NCBI GenBank assembly: GCA_023230855.1
Contig: JALNWQ010000017.1
Coordinates: 1 to 64,000 of the forward strand
DNA: 64,000 bases
Source: Solirubrobacteraceae bacterium
GTDB lineage: Bacteria; Actinomycetota; Thermoleophilia; Solirubrobacterales; Solirubrobacteraceae
Direction of reading: 5' to 3'
Shown: in pieces, positions 44,060 to 52,214 of the stretch
Numbering within the stretch: the stretch's first letter is position 1
Layout of the letters: each line of letters starts with the position of its first letter
Notes under the pieces: model-generated
Told to the model about the DNA's origin: nothing
Database searches by the model: none
The model's input: the letters and a program-made list of their open reading frames with translations, nothing else
Made by a program: the position numbers and the translations under genes

Positions 44060-44419
44060 ATGAGCGTCGACCGATGCGACCTGCTCTGCCTGGACCTGCC
44101 GCGGGCGGAGGCATTGCGGCGGGCACGGCCGGAGCCCGCGGTCACGCAACGGGGTGCGGAGCAGGCGGCGGCGTTGGGGGATCCGACGCGGTTGACGATC
44201 GCGTCGACGCTGCGGGAGGGAGAGGAGCTGTGCGTGTGCGACCTGGCGTGGGTGGTGGAGCGGTCGGAGAAGCTCGTGTCGCACCACGTCGGGAAGCTCC
44301 GCGCGGCCGGGCTGGTCGTCGGTCGCCGCGACGGCAAGATGGTGCTCTACCGCCTCACCCCGGCTGGCACGTCGCTGGTCGACGCGGTGGCGGCGGTGGC
44401 CGACGAGGTGGCGTCGTGA
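44060..44419 (+). CDS. CadC-like ArsR-family metal-sensing repressor
   Basis: This 119-residue winged-helix repressor has the ArsR/SmtB core LGDPTRLTIASTL...LVSHHVGKLRAAGLV. It carries the soft-metal site of CadC at matching positions: Cys6 and Cys10 in the N-terminal arm (DRCDLLCLD) and Cys58, Cys60 in ELCVCDLA. CadC uses these for Cd/Pb/Bi/Zn. Metal binding should release it from DNA and turn on the coupled ATPase gene, whose GTG overlaps its stop by 4 bases. An inverted repeat sits just upstream of its start. Confidence 0.88.
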   Translation: MSVDRCDLLCLDLPRAEALRRARPEPAVTQRGAEQAAALGDPTRLTIASTLREGEELCVCDLAWVVERSEKLVSHHVGKLRAAGLVVGRRDGKMVLYRLTPAGTSLVDAVAAVADEVAS

Positions 44420-46590
44420 GCGCCGCTCGGCCACCCCGCCCGGACGAGCCCGGAAGCGTGCCCCTCCCAATGCTGGAGCTCCCCCAGACCGAGGTCGACG
44501 CCGAGGCGTGCGCGTGCTGCGCGCCCGACGGTGAGGATGCCTCGACGGCGCCTGCCGCGGGGTCGTGCTGCGCCCCGGCGGAGCCGGCAGCCCGTCCGAG
44601 GGCGGGAGTGCAGCTCGACGCGTGCGGGTGCGAGATCCCGGATCTGTCGGAGGGGCCACCGGCACGGTTGTGGGACGTGCGCGAGATCCGCCTGGCCGCC
44701 GGTTCGGGGCTGGCACTGCTGGCCGCGCTGTCGCTGGCGTTGGCCGGGGCCGACGGTGGGTGGGTCCGAGCCGCGGAGGTGGTGGCGCTGCTCGTCGGCG
44801 GGCTGACGTTCGTGCCGCAGGCCGTGCGCGGGCTCCTGGCGGGACGCCTGTCGGTCGGGACGTTGATGGCGATCGCGGCGATCGGGGCGGTGCTGCTGGG
44901 GGAGGTGGCCGAGGCGGCGATGCTCGCGTTCCTGTTCTCGATCAGCGAGGCGCTCGAGCACTACGCCCTGACCCGAGCGCACCAGGGCCTGCGCGCGCTC
45001 CTGGGACTCGTCCCCGAGCGGGCGCGGGTCCGGCGTGACGGGCACGAGGTCGAGACGTCCCCGACGCAGCTGCGCGTCGGCGACGTGCTCGTCGTGCGTC
45101 CGGGGGAGCGCGTGGCCACCGACGGCCGGATCGTCGAGGGTCGCTCGGCGCTGGACCAGTCGCCGGTGACGGGCGAGTCGGTACCGGTCTGGCGCGGACC
45201 GGGCGAGGAGGTGTTCGCGGCGACGATCAACGGCCGGGGCGCGCTGGAGGTGCAGGTCACCGCGACGGTGGCCGACAACTCGCTGGCCCGGGTGGTGCGG
45301 ATCGTCGAGGAGGCCCAGACCCGCAAGGGGCGTGGCCAGCGGATCGCGGACCGGATCGCGCGGCCACTGGTGCCCGGGATCCTCGTCGTGGCCGCGCTGA
45401 TCGCGGTGCTCGGCGGTATCGCGTCCGGCGATCCCGGGACGTGGGTCGAGCGGGCGCTCGTCGTGCTCGTCGCGGCGGCGCCCTGTGCGTTCGCGATCTC
45501 CGCGCCGGTGACCGTCGTGGCCGCGATCGGAGCCGCCACCCGCTCCGGCGTGCTCATCAAGGGCGGGGCCGCCCTGGAGGCCCTCGGACAGGTGCGCACC
45601 GTCGCGCTGGACAAGACCGGCACCCTCACGCGCAGCGAGCCCCGCGTGATCGACGTCCTGCACGACGAGCACCACGACCGCGCCGAGGTCCTGACGCTCG
45701 CCGCCGCGCTGGAGGCCCGCAGCGAGCACCCGCTCGCGGCGGCGATCCTCACGGCCGCCCCACCCGCCGAGGTCCACCGCGGCGAGGACGTCAACGCCCA
45801 CCCCGGCGATGGATTGGAGGGCCGAGTCGATGGCCGTCGGGTGCGGGTCGGTCGGCCCGGCTACCTCGATCCCGGCCCGTGGGGCGACCGCGTCGCCGCG
45901 CTGCAGCGCCAGGGCGCCACCGTCGTGCTCGTCGCCGCCGACGAGCACCTCGTCGGCGCCATCGCGATCCGCGACGACCTGCGCCCCGAGGCCGCCGACG
46001 CCATCCGCGAGCTTCGCGGGGCCGGCGTGACCGGCATCGCGATGCTCACCGGTGACAACGCCCTCGCTGCCGGCGCCCTCGCAGCCACGGCCGGGATCGA
46101 CCACGTCGGCGCCGAGCTGCGCCCCGAGGACAAGGCCACCGCGATCGACGAGCTCATCAGTCAGCGGCACGGGACCGTCGCGATGGTCGGCGACGGCATC
46201 AACGACGCGCCCGCACTGGCTAGCGCCGACGTCGGGATCGCGATGGGCGCCATCGGCACCGACGTCGCGATCGAGACGGCCGACATCGCGCTCATGGGCG
46301 ACGACCTCCGAACGCTGCCGCGGGCGATCCACCACGCACGACGGGCCAATCGGATCATGCGCCAGAGCCTGGCGCTCTCGGCCGCCATCATCATCACCCT
46401 CGTCCCGCTGGCGGCGACCGGCATCCTGGGCCTCGCGGCGGTCGTCTCGATCCACGAGCTCGCCGAGGTCCTCGTCATCGCCAACGGCCTGCGTGCCGCG
46501 CGCCGCGGCGCGTTCGCTGCCGCCACGACGTCCTCGACCAACCCGCCGCCTGCCCAGGCGGTGGCCCGTCAACCGACCCCGGTGACCTGA
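44416..46590 (+). CDS. Heavy-metal P1B-type ATPase (Cd/Pb/Zn exporter type)
   Basis: This is a 724-residue metal-translocating ATPase. The N terminus lacks a GMTCxxC domain but has Cys clusters: C32/C34/C35, C51/C52 and C70/C72. The membrane metal site is Ala355-Pro356-Cys357 (APCAFAISAPV), where the CadA/ZntA class has CPC. The phosphorylation motif DKTGTLT begins at Asp399; TGES, MLTGDN and GDGINDAPAL are intact, and AFLFSISEALE is typical of soft-metal pumps. It should export the metal sensed by the CadC-like repressor. The next gene starts 1 base after its stop. Confidence 0.9.
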   Translation: MSAARPPRPDEPGSVPLPMLELPQTEVDAEACACCAPDGEDASTAPAAGSCCAPAEPAARPRAGVQLDACGCEIPDLSEGPPARLWDVREIRLAAGSGLALLAALSLALAGADGGWVRAAEVVALLVGGLTFVPQAVRGLLAGRLSVGTLMAIAAIGAVLLGEVAEAAMLAFLFSISEALEHYALTRAHQGLRALLGLVPERARVRRDGHEVETSPTQLRVGDVLVVRPGERVATDGRIVEGRSALDQSPVTGESVPVWRGPGEEVFAATINGRGALEVQVTATVADNSLARVVRIVEEAQTRKGRGQRIADRIARPLVPGILVVAALIAVLGGIASGDPGTWVERALVVLVAAAPCAFAISAPVTVVAAIGAATRSGVLIKGGAALEALGQVRTVALDKTGTLTRSEPRVIDVLHDEHHDRAEVLTLAAALEARSEHPLAAAILTAAPPAEVHRGEDVNAHPGDGLEGRVDGRRVRVGRPGYLDPGPWGDRVAALQRQGATVVLVAADEHLVGAIAIRDDLRPEAADAIRELRGAGVTGIAMLTGDNALAAGALAATAGIDHVGAELRPEDKATAIDELISQRHGTVAMVGDGINDAPALASADVGIAMGAIGTDVAIETADIALMGDDLRTLPRAIHHARRANRIMRQSLALSAAIIITLVPLAATGILGLAAVVSIHELAEVLVIANGLRAARRGAFAAATTSSTNPPPAQAVARQPTPVT

Positions 46591-46591
46591 C

Positions 46592-47197
46592 ATGCCCTGG
46601 CTCGCGCTCGCGCTCTACCTGCTCTACCTCGGCCTGGCGTTCGGCTGGCGCACGTGGCTCATGCTCACCCGGGCCGGCACCAGCGGGTTCCACGGCATCA
46701 GCGGCACCCCCGCGCAAGCGCAGTGGTGGGGCGGCGTGCTCTTCGCCGTCGCGCTCGTCGCCGGCCTGGTCGCGCCGGTCCTGCAGCTCGCCGGCGCGAC
46801 CCCGCCGCTCGCCGCGCTCGACACGACCGGGATCGCCGTCATCGGCACCGGGATCGCCGTGGCCGGGATCGCCGGCACCCTCGTGGCCCAGGCCGCGATG
46901 GGCGACACCTGGCGCATCGGCATCGACGAGCAGGAGCGCACGGCCCTCGTGACCCGCGGCGTCTTCGCGCGCGTTCGCAACCCCGTCTTCACCGCGATGC
47001 TCGCCGTCGCCATCGGCCTCGCGCTCATCACGCCCAACGTCGTCGCGCTGGCCGGCACAGCCGCGCTCCTGCTCGCCATCGAGCTCCAGGTCCGCTACGC
47101 CGAAGAGCCCTACCTCCGCCGAGCGCACGGGCCCGCGTACGTGGACTACGCCGCCACCTCCGGCCGATTCTTCCCGGGCATCGGCCGCCTGGGTTAG
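46592..47197 (+). CDS. Isoprenylcysteine carboxyl methyltransferase (ICMT)-like membrane protein
   Basis: This 201-residue protein has about five membrane helices and the ICMT/PEMT-type C terminus GVFARVRNPVFTAMLAV, then EEPYLRRAHGPAYVDYAATSGRFFPGIG. Such proteins methylate membrane substrates or are of unknown function in bacteria. Being 1 base after the metal ATPase, it is surely in the same operon and may support metal resistance. The motif RNPVF and the EEP glutamate match the SAM-binding region. Confidence 0.8.
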   Translation: MPWLALALYLLYLGLAFGWRTWLMLTRAGTSGFHGISGTPAQAQWWGGVLFAVALVAGLVAPVLQLAGATPPLAALDTTGIAVIGTGIAVAGIAGTLVAQAAMGDTWRIGIDEQERTALVTRGVFARVRNPVFTAMLAVAIGLALITPNVVALAGTAALLLAIELQVRYAEEPYLRRAHGPAYVDYAATSGRFFPGIGRLG

Positions 47198-47216
47198 CGA
47201 CGCCGATTCCCTCGCG

Positions 47217-47960
47217 TCAATCGACGTTCTCCGCCCGGGTCCGACGCCGTCCGAGCGCGCCGGCGACGGCCCCGAGGACGATCAGCGCGACGAGACTCGG
47301 GACGACCCATCCGGGCGCTCCGTCGCTCTCGCCGGAGACGTCTTGGACGGAGTCCGCCGCCGCATCCGAGGGCGCCGCGGCGTCGGTGATCGGAGCCGCT
47401 CTCGTCCCCGGTGGGGCAGCGTCGTCCTCGGCGTCATCGGACCGTTGGAGTGGTCCGGGCGGGTCGCGCTCGTCGTTCGTCACCCGGAGTCGTCCGCCGG
47501 TGTTGAGCGTGACGTACGCGGAGACGTCCCAGTCCTGCCAGGAGCCGCGGCCCTCGGTTGGAATCTCGGCGTGGTGAACTCCCCCTTCGTCGCGCTCGGT
47601 GGCGACACGTACGGCTCGCTCACGACCGGCGGGCCGGATCCAGTAGACGACCCTCGAGCCGTCGCCGGTCCCCGGACCCGCGAGGGTCGTTGCGAAGTCG
47701 ACGTTGCTGGGCCCGGCCTCCGAGCCCTGCACCGCTATCCGCACGCCCTTGCCGCCCCCCTCGGCGACGCTGATGCCGCCGTGGGCGTCGGCCGCGGCGG
47801 GCAGGGCGAGCACCGCTACGGCGGCCGACGTCGCGAACGCTCGCACGCGTCGAAGGGCCTCCCGGCGGACGCACCGGGCGCGGGCGGCGTGCTTGGGTCG
47901 CGCGGTCGGCGTCGCGCCGTCGGGCGAGACGATACGGGGGGAGATGGCCCGTGTGTTCAT
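47217..47960 (-). CDS. Secreted, C-terminally anchored protein with predicted mature N-terminal His-Gly
   Basis: This 247-residue protein has a long basic N-terminal region, then a signal peptide (FATSAAVAVLALPAAADA) whose best cleavage leaves HGGISVAEGGG as the mature start. A beta-rich domain follows (RIAVQGSEAGPSNVDFATTL, VVYWIRPAGRERAVRVATE, WDVSAYVTLNTGG), then an acidic Ala/Pro linker, one membrane helix (WVVPSLVALIVLGAVAGALG) and a basic end. I do not recognise the family. Its ATG overlaps the upstream membrane protein stop by 4 bases; it is the last gene of the DsbA-VKOR operon. A mature N-terminal His suggests copper binding, but that is inference. Confidence 0.65.
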   Translation of the reverse strand: MNTRAISPRIVSPDGATPTARPKHAARARCVRREALRRVRAFATSAAVAVLALPAAADAHGGISVAEGGGKGVRIAVQGSEAGPSNVDFATTLAGPGTGDGSRVVYWIRPAGRERAVRVATERDEGGVHHAEIPTEGRGSWQDWDVSAYVTLNTGGRLRVTNDERDPPGPLQRSDDAEDDAAPPGTRAAPITDAAAPSDAAADSVQDVSGESDGAPGWVVPSLVALIVLGAVAGALGRRRTRAENVD

Positions 47961-49456
47961 GAGAGCAACCAGAGTCCGATCGAGGTGAAGCCGACCATCA
48001 CGGCGAGCATCCAGTACTGGGACCGGGCTGCGGTGCGACGCCCACGGAACGTCCTGACGGCGACGTCGTGGGCCGCGATCAGGCCGGCGACGTGACCGCC
48101 GATCAGCGCAACGACCTGGAGGTACCAGGTCGCCTCCGGGGACAGCACGTCGTAGTCGATCGTCCATCCGGCGGTCCCGAGCAGGTTCGAACCGTCGCCA
48201 CGGGGGTCCGAGAGGAGGAACCCCAAGGCCTGTCCGTTGATGACCAGCAGCGAGACGTAGTGGGCGATCGCGTACCCGAGGACGATCGGGACGAGGCTCG
48301 GAGCGAAGCGCTCGAGCAGGTCCTTGGTCCCCAGCGTCCTGCCGCTGACGCGGCGTATGCCGGCGATCCCGACGAGCACGAGCCCCGAGACCAGGAGCAC
48401 GCAGAGCAGGAGCCCCGTCGTGCTGGCAGCGGTCGCGGCCCCCGTGGCCCCGAGCCCGAGACTCGCGAAGAGATCCTCGAGCATGGGGCCGAGGGAGCCG
48501 TCGGAGGTCCAGGCTTCTCCGCCGGAGAGCCCGTCGAAGGTCGTCGTGCCGATGAGGACCAGAACGACTGCGGGGAGGCCACGGGCCGGGCGGAGCTCTC
48601 CGAGCCCGCTGCCGGGCACCCGCAGTCCAACCCGTCCGTCACGCCAGAACACGGGCGCGAGCGTCGACGCGATGTGGAAGTACCTTCCGAACCCGTCGGC
48701 GCGGTCCAGGAAGGTGGTGCCGAAGACCCCGGTGCCGACGAGCATGGTCACGCCGTACACCAACGCGACGAGACCGATCAGCGAGGGGTCGTCGCGGTCG
48801 GCCGCGACGAGCTCGAGCCAGCCGAACGCCAGCAGTACGCCGGCAGCGGGCCACATGCCGAGGCGGACAGGCCACGCGATCGGTCGAGGAGCCGAGGCCC
48901 CGGTTCGCCGGACGAGCCAGCGCGCCAGGTCGGCGATCGCCCGCCAGGGGCTGATCGCCCGCCAGACGTTGCCGACGAAGACCGAGAGGACCGGAATCCC
49001 GACCCACAGGGCGACGAAGACCATCGTCGGCGCGAGGTTGGTCCGAGCGTCCTGCGTTCCGGTGAGGCCGGCCCAGACCGTGGTGCCGTAGAGCAGCACC
49101 CCGAGCACGCCGAGGAGCACGCGGCCGGTACGGCGCAGGGCGGCGGGTACGGCGACGCTGCGCCCGCGCGCCATGGCCTCGAGTCGCGGACGGGGCCAGA
49201 GGACGCTCAGGCCGACGAACGACACCACGAGAACGATCGCGGCCGCCCACCCGAACAGCCACTCCGGGATCGGGATCTGGCGCCCCCCGGACAAGCCGTG
49301 CGCGGACGCCGGCTCGGGAGACGCAAGCACGCCGGCCACCATCGCGGTCGACAGACCGAGCAGGAGCATCGCCCAGGGAGAGCAGCGTCCCAGAGCATCG
49401 GCTGGGCCCACCCGGGGGCCGGCGGCGTGGCGCGGCCCCGTGAGGCGCCGCCTCAC
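47957..49456 (-). CDS. Multi-pass membrane protein with AxA-HG signal region, unknown function
   Basis: This 499-residue protein has an N-terminal signal-like helix (MLLLGLSTAMVAGVLASPEP) ending ASAHGLSGG and about 11-12 membrane helices. Conserved-looking segments include NVWRAISPWRAIADL, GRYFHIASTLAPVF and AIAHYVSLLVINGQALGFLLSDPRG. I cannot name the family. The GTG at 49456 overlaps the VKOR gene stop (GTGA); a start at ATG 49369 would lose that coupling. Like the next gene product, the likely mature N terminus begins His-Gly. The operon suggests a role with disulfides or metals in the cell envelope. Confidence 0.65.
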   Translation of the reverse strand: MRRRLTGPRHAAGPRVGPADALGRCSPWAMLLLGLSTAMVAGVLASPEPASAHGLSGGRQIPIPEWLFGWAAAIVLVVSFVGLSVLWPRPRLEAMARGRSVAVPAALRRTGRVLLGVLGVLLYGTTVWAGLTGTQDARTNLAPTMVFVALWVGIPVLSVFVGNVWRAISPWRAIADLARWLVRRTGASAPRPIAWPVRLGMWPAAGVLLAFGWLELVAADRDDPSLIGLVALVYGVTMLVGTGVFGTTFLDRADGFGRYFHIASTLAPVFWRDGRVGLRVPGSGLGELRPARGLPAVVLVLIGTTTFDGLSGGEAWTSDGSLGPMLEDLFASLGLGATGAATAASTTGLLLCVLLVSGLVLVGIAGIRRVSGRTLGTKDLLERFAPSLVPIVLGYAIAHYVSLLVINGQALGFLLSDPRGDGSNLLGTAGWTIDYDVLSPEATWYLQVVALIGGHVAGLIAAHDVAVRTFRGRRTAARSQYWMLAVMVGFTSIGLWLLS

Positions 49457-50070
49457 GCGAACACCGAATCCCAGGGTGCCCAGAAGCGCTCGACGAGCAG
49501 GGCCGCGACGAGCAGCAGCCACACGGTCAGCACGATGCCGTGGTTCTCGCGGGCGATGCGAGCGACGGCGCCGAGCCGGCTCGGCCGGGCAGCGACGTCC
49601 TGCAGGTTGTGGAGCGTCACGTACCAGAAGGCCGGGATCGTCGCGACCCACACCGCGATGCAGAACGGGCAGAGCGCACCCACGCGATAGAGGCCCTGGA
49701 AGATCAGCCAGTGCACGAAGACGACGGCGAAGGCCATGCCCGCCTGCACGACGAGCCAGAACCAGCGCCCGGGCCGCGCGCCGGACGCCACCGCGAGGCC
49801 GGCCACGAGGACCCCGGCGAACCCGGCCAGCCCGAGGAACGGGTTCGGAAAGCCGAACGCCGACGCCTGGTCGCTGGTCATCACCGATCCGCAGTCGACC
49901 GCCCCACCCAGCGTGCAGGGCGGCACGTAGAGCGGATCCTCCAGGAGCCGGAACTTCTCGATCGCCAGCTCGGCCGACGCGGCCAGTCCCAGGATCCCGG
50001 CCAGCAGCAGCACGAGGCCCAGGCGGCGAACGCCCGCGTCGGAGCTCGTGCCGGCGGGGGCCGCGGTCAC
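49453..50070 (-). CDS. Vitamin K epoxide reductase (VKOR) family protein
   Basis: This 205-residue membrane protein has about five helices. The VKOR active site is Cys134-Pro-Phe-Cys137 (ALCPFCIAV), and the shuttle loop pair is Cys52/Cys60 (PPCTLGGAVDCGSV). It should reoxidise the DsbA-like protein encoded upstream and pass electrons to quinone, the actinobacterial counterpart of DsbB. The GTG at 50070 overlaps the DsbA-like gene stop by 4 bases. Confidence 0.9.
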   Translation of the reverse strand: MTAAPAGTSSDAGVRRLGLVLLLAGILGLAASAELAIEKFRLLEDPLYVPPCTLGGAVDCGSVMTSDQASAFGFPNPFLGLAGFAGVLVAGLAVASGARPGRWFWLVVQAGMAFAVVFVHWLIFQGLYRVGALCPFCIAVWVATIPAFWYVTLHNLQDVAARPSRLGAVARIARENHGIVLTVWLLLVAALLVERFWAPWDSVFA

Positions 50071-50819
50071 GATCCCGCGATCGCGGCGTCGATCTCGTTG
50101 CGCAGGTCGTCCACCGACCGTGGATCGATCCGTCGCTCGTTGACGAAGAACGTGGGGGTGCCCTGGACGCCCAGGGCCGAGCCGGCCGCGAAGTCGCTCT
50201 CGACCCGTCGCAGCGTCGCGGGGTCGGCGACGGCGGCGTCGTAGCGCTTCATGTCCAGACCCAGATCCTCGGCGAATCCTCGGAACGTGCCGGCCTGCGA
50301 CTCGCGCTTCTCGCCCCACTCGGCCTGCGTCTCGAACATCCTGCGGTACATCTCCTCGAGCTTGCCCTGCTGCGAGGCGGCTTCGACGGCGATCGCGGCC
50401 GGCCGAGAGTTCTGGTGGCCCGGGAGGGGGAAGTAGCGGATGTTGAACGTGACCCGTCCGGCGTAGGCCTTGCGGAGCTCCTCGACCGCCGGGTACGCGG
50501 CGCGACACCCCTCGCACTCGAAGTCGAGGAACTCGGTGAACGTCACCCCCGAGCTACCGGGAGCCCCGAGGAGCCTCGGGTCGTCGGTGACCACCGGCGG
50601 CAACGTGGCCGCGTCGGCGCTGGTCTCCGACGTCGCCGTGGTCGTGGTGGAGGACGCACGTTCGCTCGGGGCGTCCGAGCCGTCGTCGCCCCCACCGACG
50701 AGGATCGCGACCGCTGCGACGACGACCACGAAGAGGGCGACCAGACCAGCGGACACCTTGACGTTTCGGCTCGTCGGTACGGACGCCAGGCGTCCCGACC
50801 GCCGTCGGCTCTCGACCAT
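50067..50819 (-). CDS. Membrane-anchored DsbA-like thiol oxidoreductase
   Basis: This 250-residue protein has an N-terminal anchor (VSAGLVALFVVVVAAVAILV), a Ser/Thr linker and a thioredoxin/DsbA domain with active site Cys102-Glu-Gly-Cys105 (DFECEGCRAAYP), an insertion of helices and the cis-Pro loop GVQGTPTFFVN. It would form disulfides in exported proteins, recycled by the co-encoded VKOR. It heads a four-gene operon. TAGGAT (50828-50833, minus strand) is 8 bases before the ATG, so the mRNA is likely leaderless, and the -10 is part of a BlaI-type palindrome. Confidence 0.88.
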   Translation of the reverse strand: MVESRRRSGRLASVPTSRNVKVSAGLVALFVVVVAAVAILVGGGDDGSDAPSERASSTTTTATSETSADAATLPPVVTDDPRLLGAPGSSGVTFTEFLDFECEGCRAAYPAVEELRKAYAGRVTFNIRYFPLPGHQNSRPAAIAVEAASQQGKLEEMYRRMFETQAEWGEKRESQAGTFRGFAEDLGLDMKRYDAAVADPATLRRVESDFAAGSALGVQGTPTFFVNERRIDPRSVDDLRNEIDAAIAGS

Positions 50820-50828
50820 GAGCGAAGA

Positions 50829-50845
50829 TCCTACAGATCGTAGGA
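50829..50845. promoter_or_regulatory. BlaI-type operator a, overlapping the DsbA-VKOR promoter
   Basis: TCCTACAGATCGTAGGA has perfect 6-base arms with a 5-base centre. Read on the minus strand, one arm supplies the TAGGAT -10 element of the DsbA-VKOR operon. The same pattern occurs before the M23, small membrane protein/BlaI and CcdA units. Confidence 0.75.
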
Positions 50846-50979
50846 GTACCGAGCGCCATCGCGGCAAGGGCGACTCGACACACCCCGTCGCGCGGTGTCC
50901 GTCTGGGGAAGCGGGGCAGCAACGCCCCGGGTTCTCGCCCTCCGTGACCACGGCATCGGCGCGCGGCGGCGCTTGATCG

Positions 50980-51822
50980 TCAGTGCGCGGCGGCGCCACC
51001 CCACGACCTGAGATCCCTGCGCGGATCTCGCGGCTCGCCACCCTCGTACCAGCCGGGGGCGCTCCAGAGCTCGAAGTGCAGGAGGCAGGCTGTCGCGTTG
51101 CCGGTCCTGCCGACCGATCCGACGGGCGAGCCGGCGTCGACGCGGTCACCGACCTTCAGCGGCGAGGCGGACTGCAGGTGCATGTAGACCTGGTCCTCGC
51201 CCGAAGGCGTGCCGGTGATCACGACGTAGTTGCCTGCGGCCCCATGCCGCTTCTTCACCTTCACCGACCCGCTCGAAGCGGCCACGACCGGGGTGCCGCA
51301 TGCAGACAGGAGGTCGACGCCTTGGTGCGCACCGCCGCGATCGCCGAAGCCGGTGGCCGAACCACCGAACGACCAGCGTCCTCGAATGGGGAACGCGTAC
51401 CCGGCGACGGTCCTGGCTCCGGGCGCTCGCTGCCTGGCGACGAGCTGCTTCTCGATCTTCTCCGCGAACGCGAGCTTCATCGCCCGCAACGTCTGCAGGT
51501 TCGGTCGCCCGGTACGGGCCAGGCGCTTCTTGGCCTGGTACCGCCTGAGCGCCGCGCGCGTCCTCGCGCCGAGCGCACCGTCGGCACGAACCTTGGCTCG
51601 CCGCTGAACGCTCTTGATCTGCGAGCGGGTGAGCTTCACGGTCTGCGTCTCCGAGACCGTCGGAGACGCAGGGGCAGCCGGTGCGGGAGCCGCGGTCGGC
51701 GCGACGATCCCGCCGCCCCCGGGGGTGCCGTTCGCGAAGGCGGCCTGCGGAAGGAGCCCGCCGGCGACCACCATCGTCAGGGCGCTTGTCAGGGCGGCGC
51801 GGCGCGCCGAGCGTGGTGGCAT
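50980..51822 (-). CDS. Secreted M23 (LytM-type) peptidase with peptidoglycan-binding region
   Basis: This 280-residue protein has a signal peptide ending PQAAFA, an Ala/Pro linker, a peptidoglycan-binding-like helical segment (KVRADGALGARTRAALRRYQ) and a C-terminal LytM domain. Zinc ligands H166 and D170 (HQGVD) and H249 (HFELW) are present, with H215 (YMHLQ) as the catalytic His, so it should be active on cell-wall cross-links. A c-di-AMP riboswitch occupies its leader. A C-terminal cysteine pair (Cys175, Cys246) could form a disulfide made by the adjacent DsbA system. Confidence 0.88.
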   Translation of the reverse strand: MPPRSARRAALTSALTMVVAGGLLPQAAFANGTPGGGGIVAPTAAPAPAAPASPTVSETQTVKLTRSQIKSVQRRAKVRADGALGARTRAALRRYQAKKRLARTGRPNLQTLRAMKLAFAEKIEKQLVARQRAPGARTVAGYAFPIRGRWSFGGSATGFGDRGGAHQGVDLLSACGTPVVAASSGSVKVKKRHGAAGNYVVITGTPSGEDQVYMHLQSASPLKVGDRVDAGSPVGSVGRTGNATACLLHFELWSAPGWYEGGEPRDPRRDLRSWGGAAAH

Positions 51823-51832
51823 CTGCAGCTGC

Positions 51833-51975
51833 TCTCTCGTCGGCCTACGGGGTTAGCTGACGGGCTGGCGCTGAAAGAGTCGCGCCTCCACGAAGACCGT
51901 GGACAAGCCCCAAACACCTGGGTCCCCCGCTCCCCGGGGACGGTTCCCGGAGACTCGGCAGCGGGAAAGGTACCA
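51833..51975 (-). ncRNA. c-di-AMP (ydaO/yuaA) riboswitch in the M23 leader
   Basis: The leader of the M23 gene carries the conserved blocks of the c-di-AMP riboswitch in order on the minus strand: CCCGCUGCCGAGUC near 51970-51950, GGGGGACCCA then UUUGGGG near 51925-51905, a variable hairpin (CCACGGUCUUCGUGG), and near the 3' end CCCGUCAGCUAACCCCGUAGG before the start codon. In actinobacteria this class commonly precedes cell-wall hydrolase genes and turns them off when c-di-AMP binds. The predicted transcription start (about 51983, from TAGGAA at 51990-51995) falls just before its 5' end. Identification is from remembered consensus, not a covariance search. Confidence 0.85.
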
Positions 51976-51990
51976 GGATCCGACGCGAGT

Positions 51991-52007
51991 TCCTACAGAT
52001 CGTCGGA
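51991..52007. promoter_or_regulatory. BlaI-type operator b (one mismatch), at the M23 promoter
   Basis: TCCTACAGATCGTCGGA matches operator a except for one base in the right arm. On the minus strand it contains TAGGAA as a -10, about 12 bases before the riboswitch. It would place the M23 gene under both BlaI and c-di-AMP control. The rest of the gap, 52008-52214, shows nothing recognisable. Confidence 0.55.
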
Positions 52008-52214
52008 GACGCGTTCCGGTCGTGCGGTCGATGTCGTACCCCTCGACTCGACGCCCTCCAGTGCGCGCCGCACCACCGCGATCAGACGACGTGCACGGCA
52101 CCGGCGGTCGCCGCCGGGCGAGCACGGTCCGCCCCGGCGATCCGCCCACCGACCCCGGGGCCTGCTGACCGCCCCGCAGTCGCCACCCGGACCACGCGAT
52201 CGGCGTGGGGTCGG

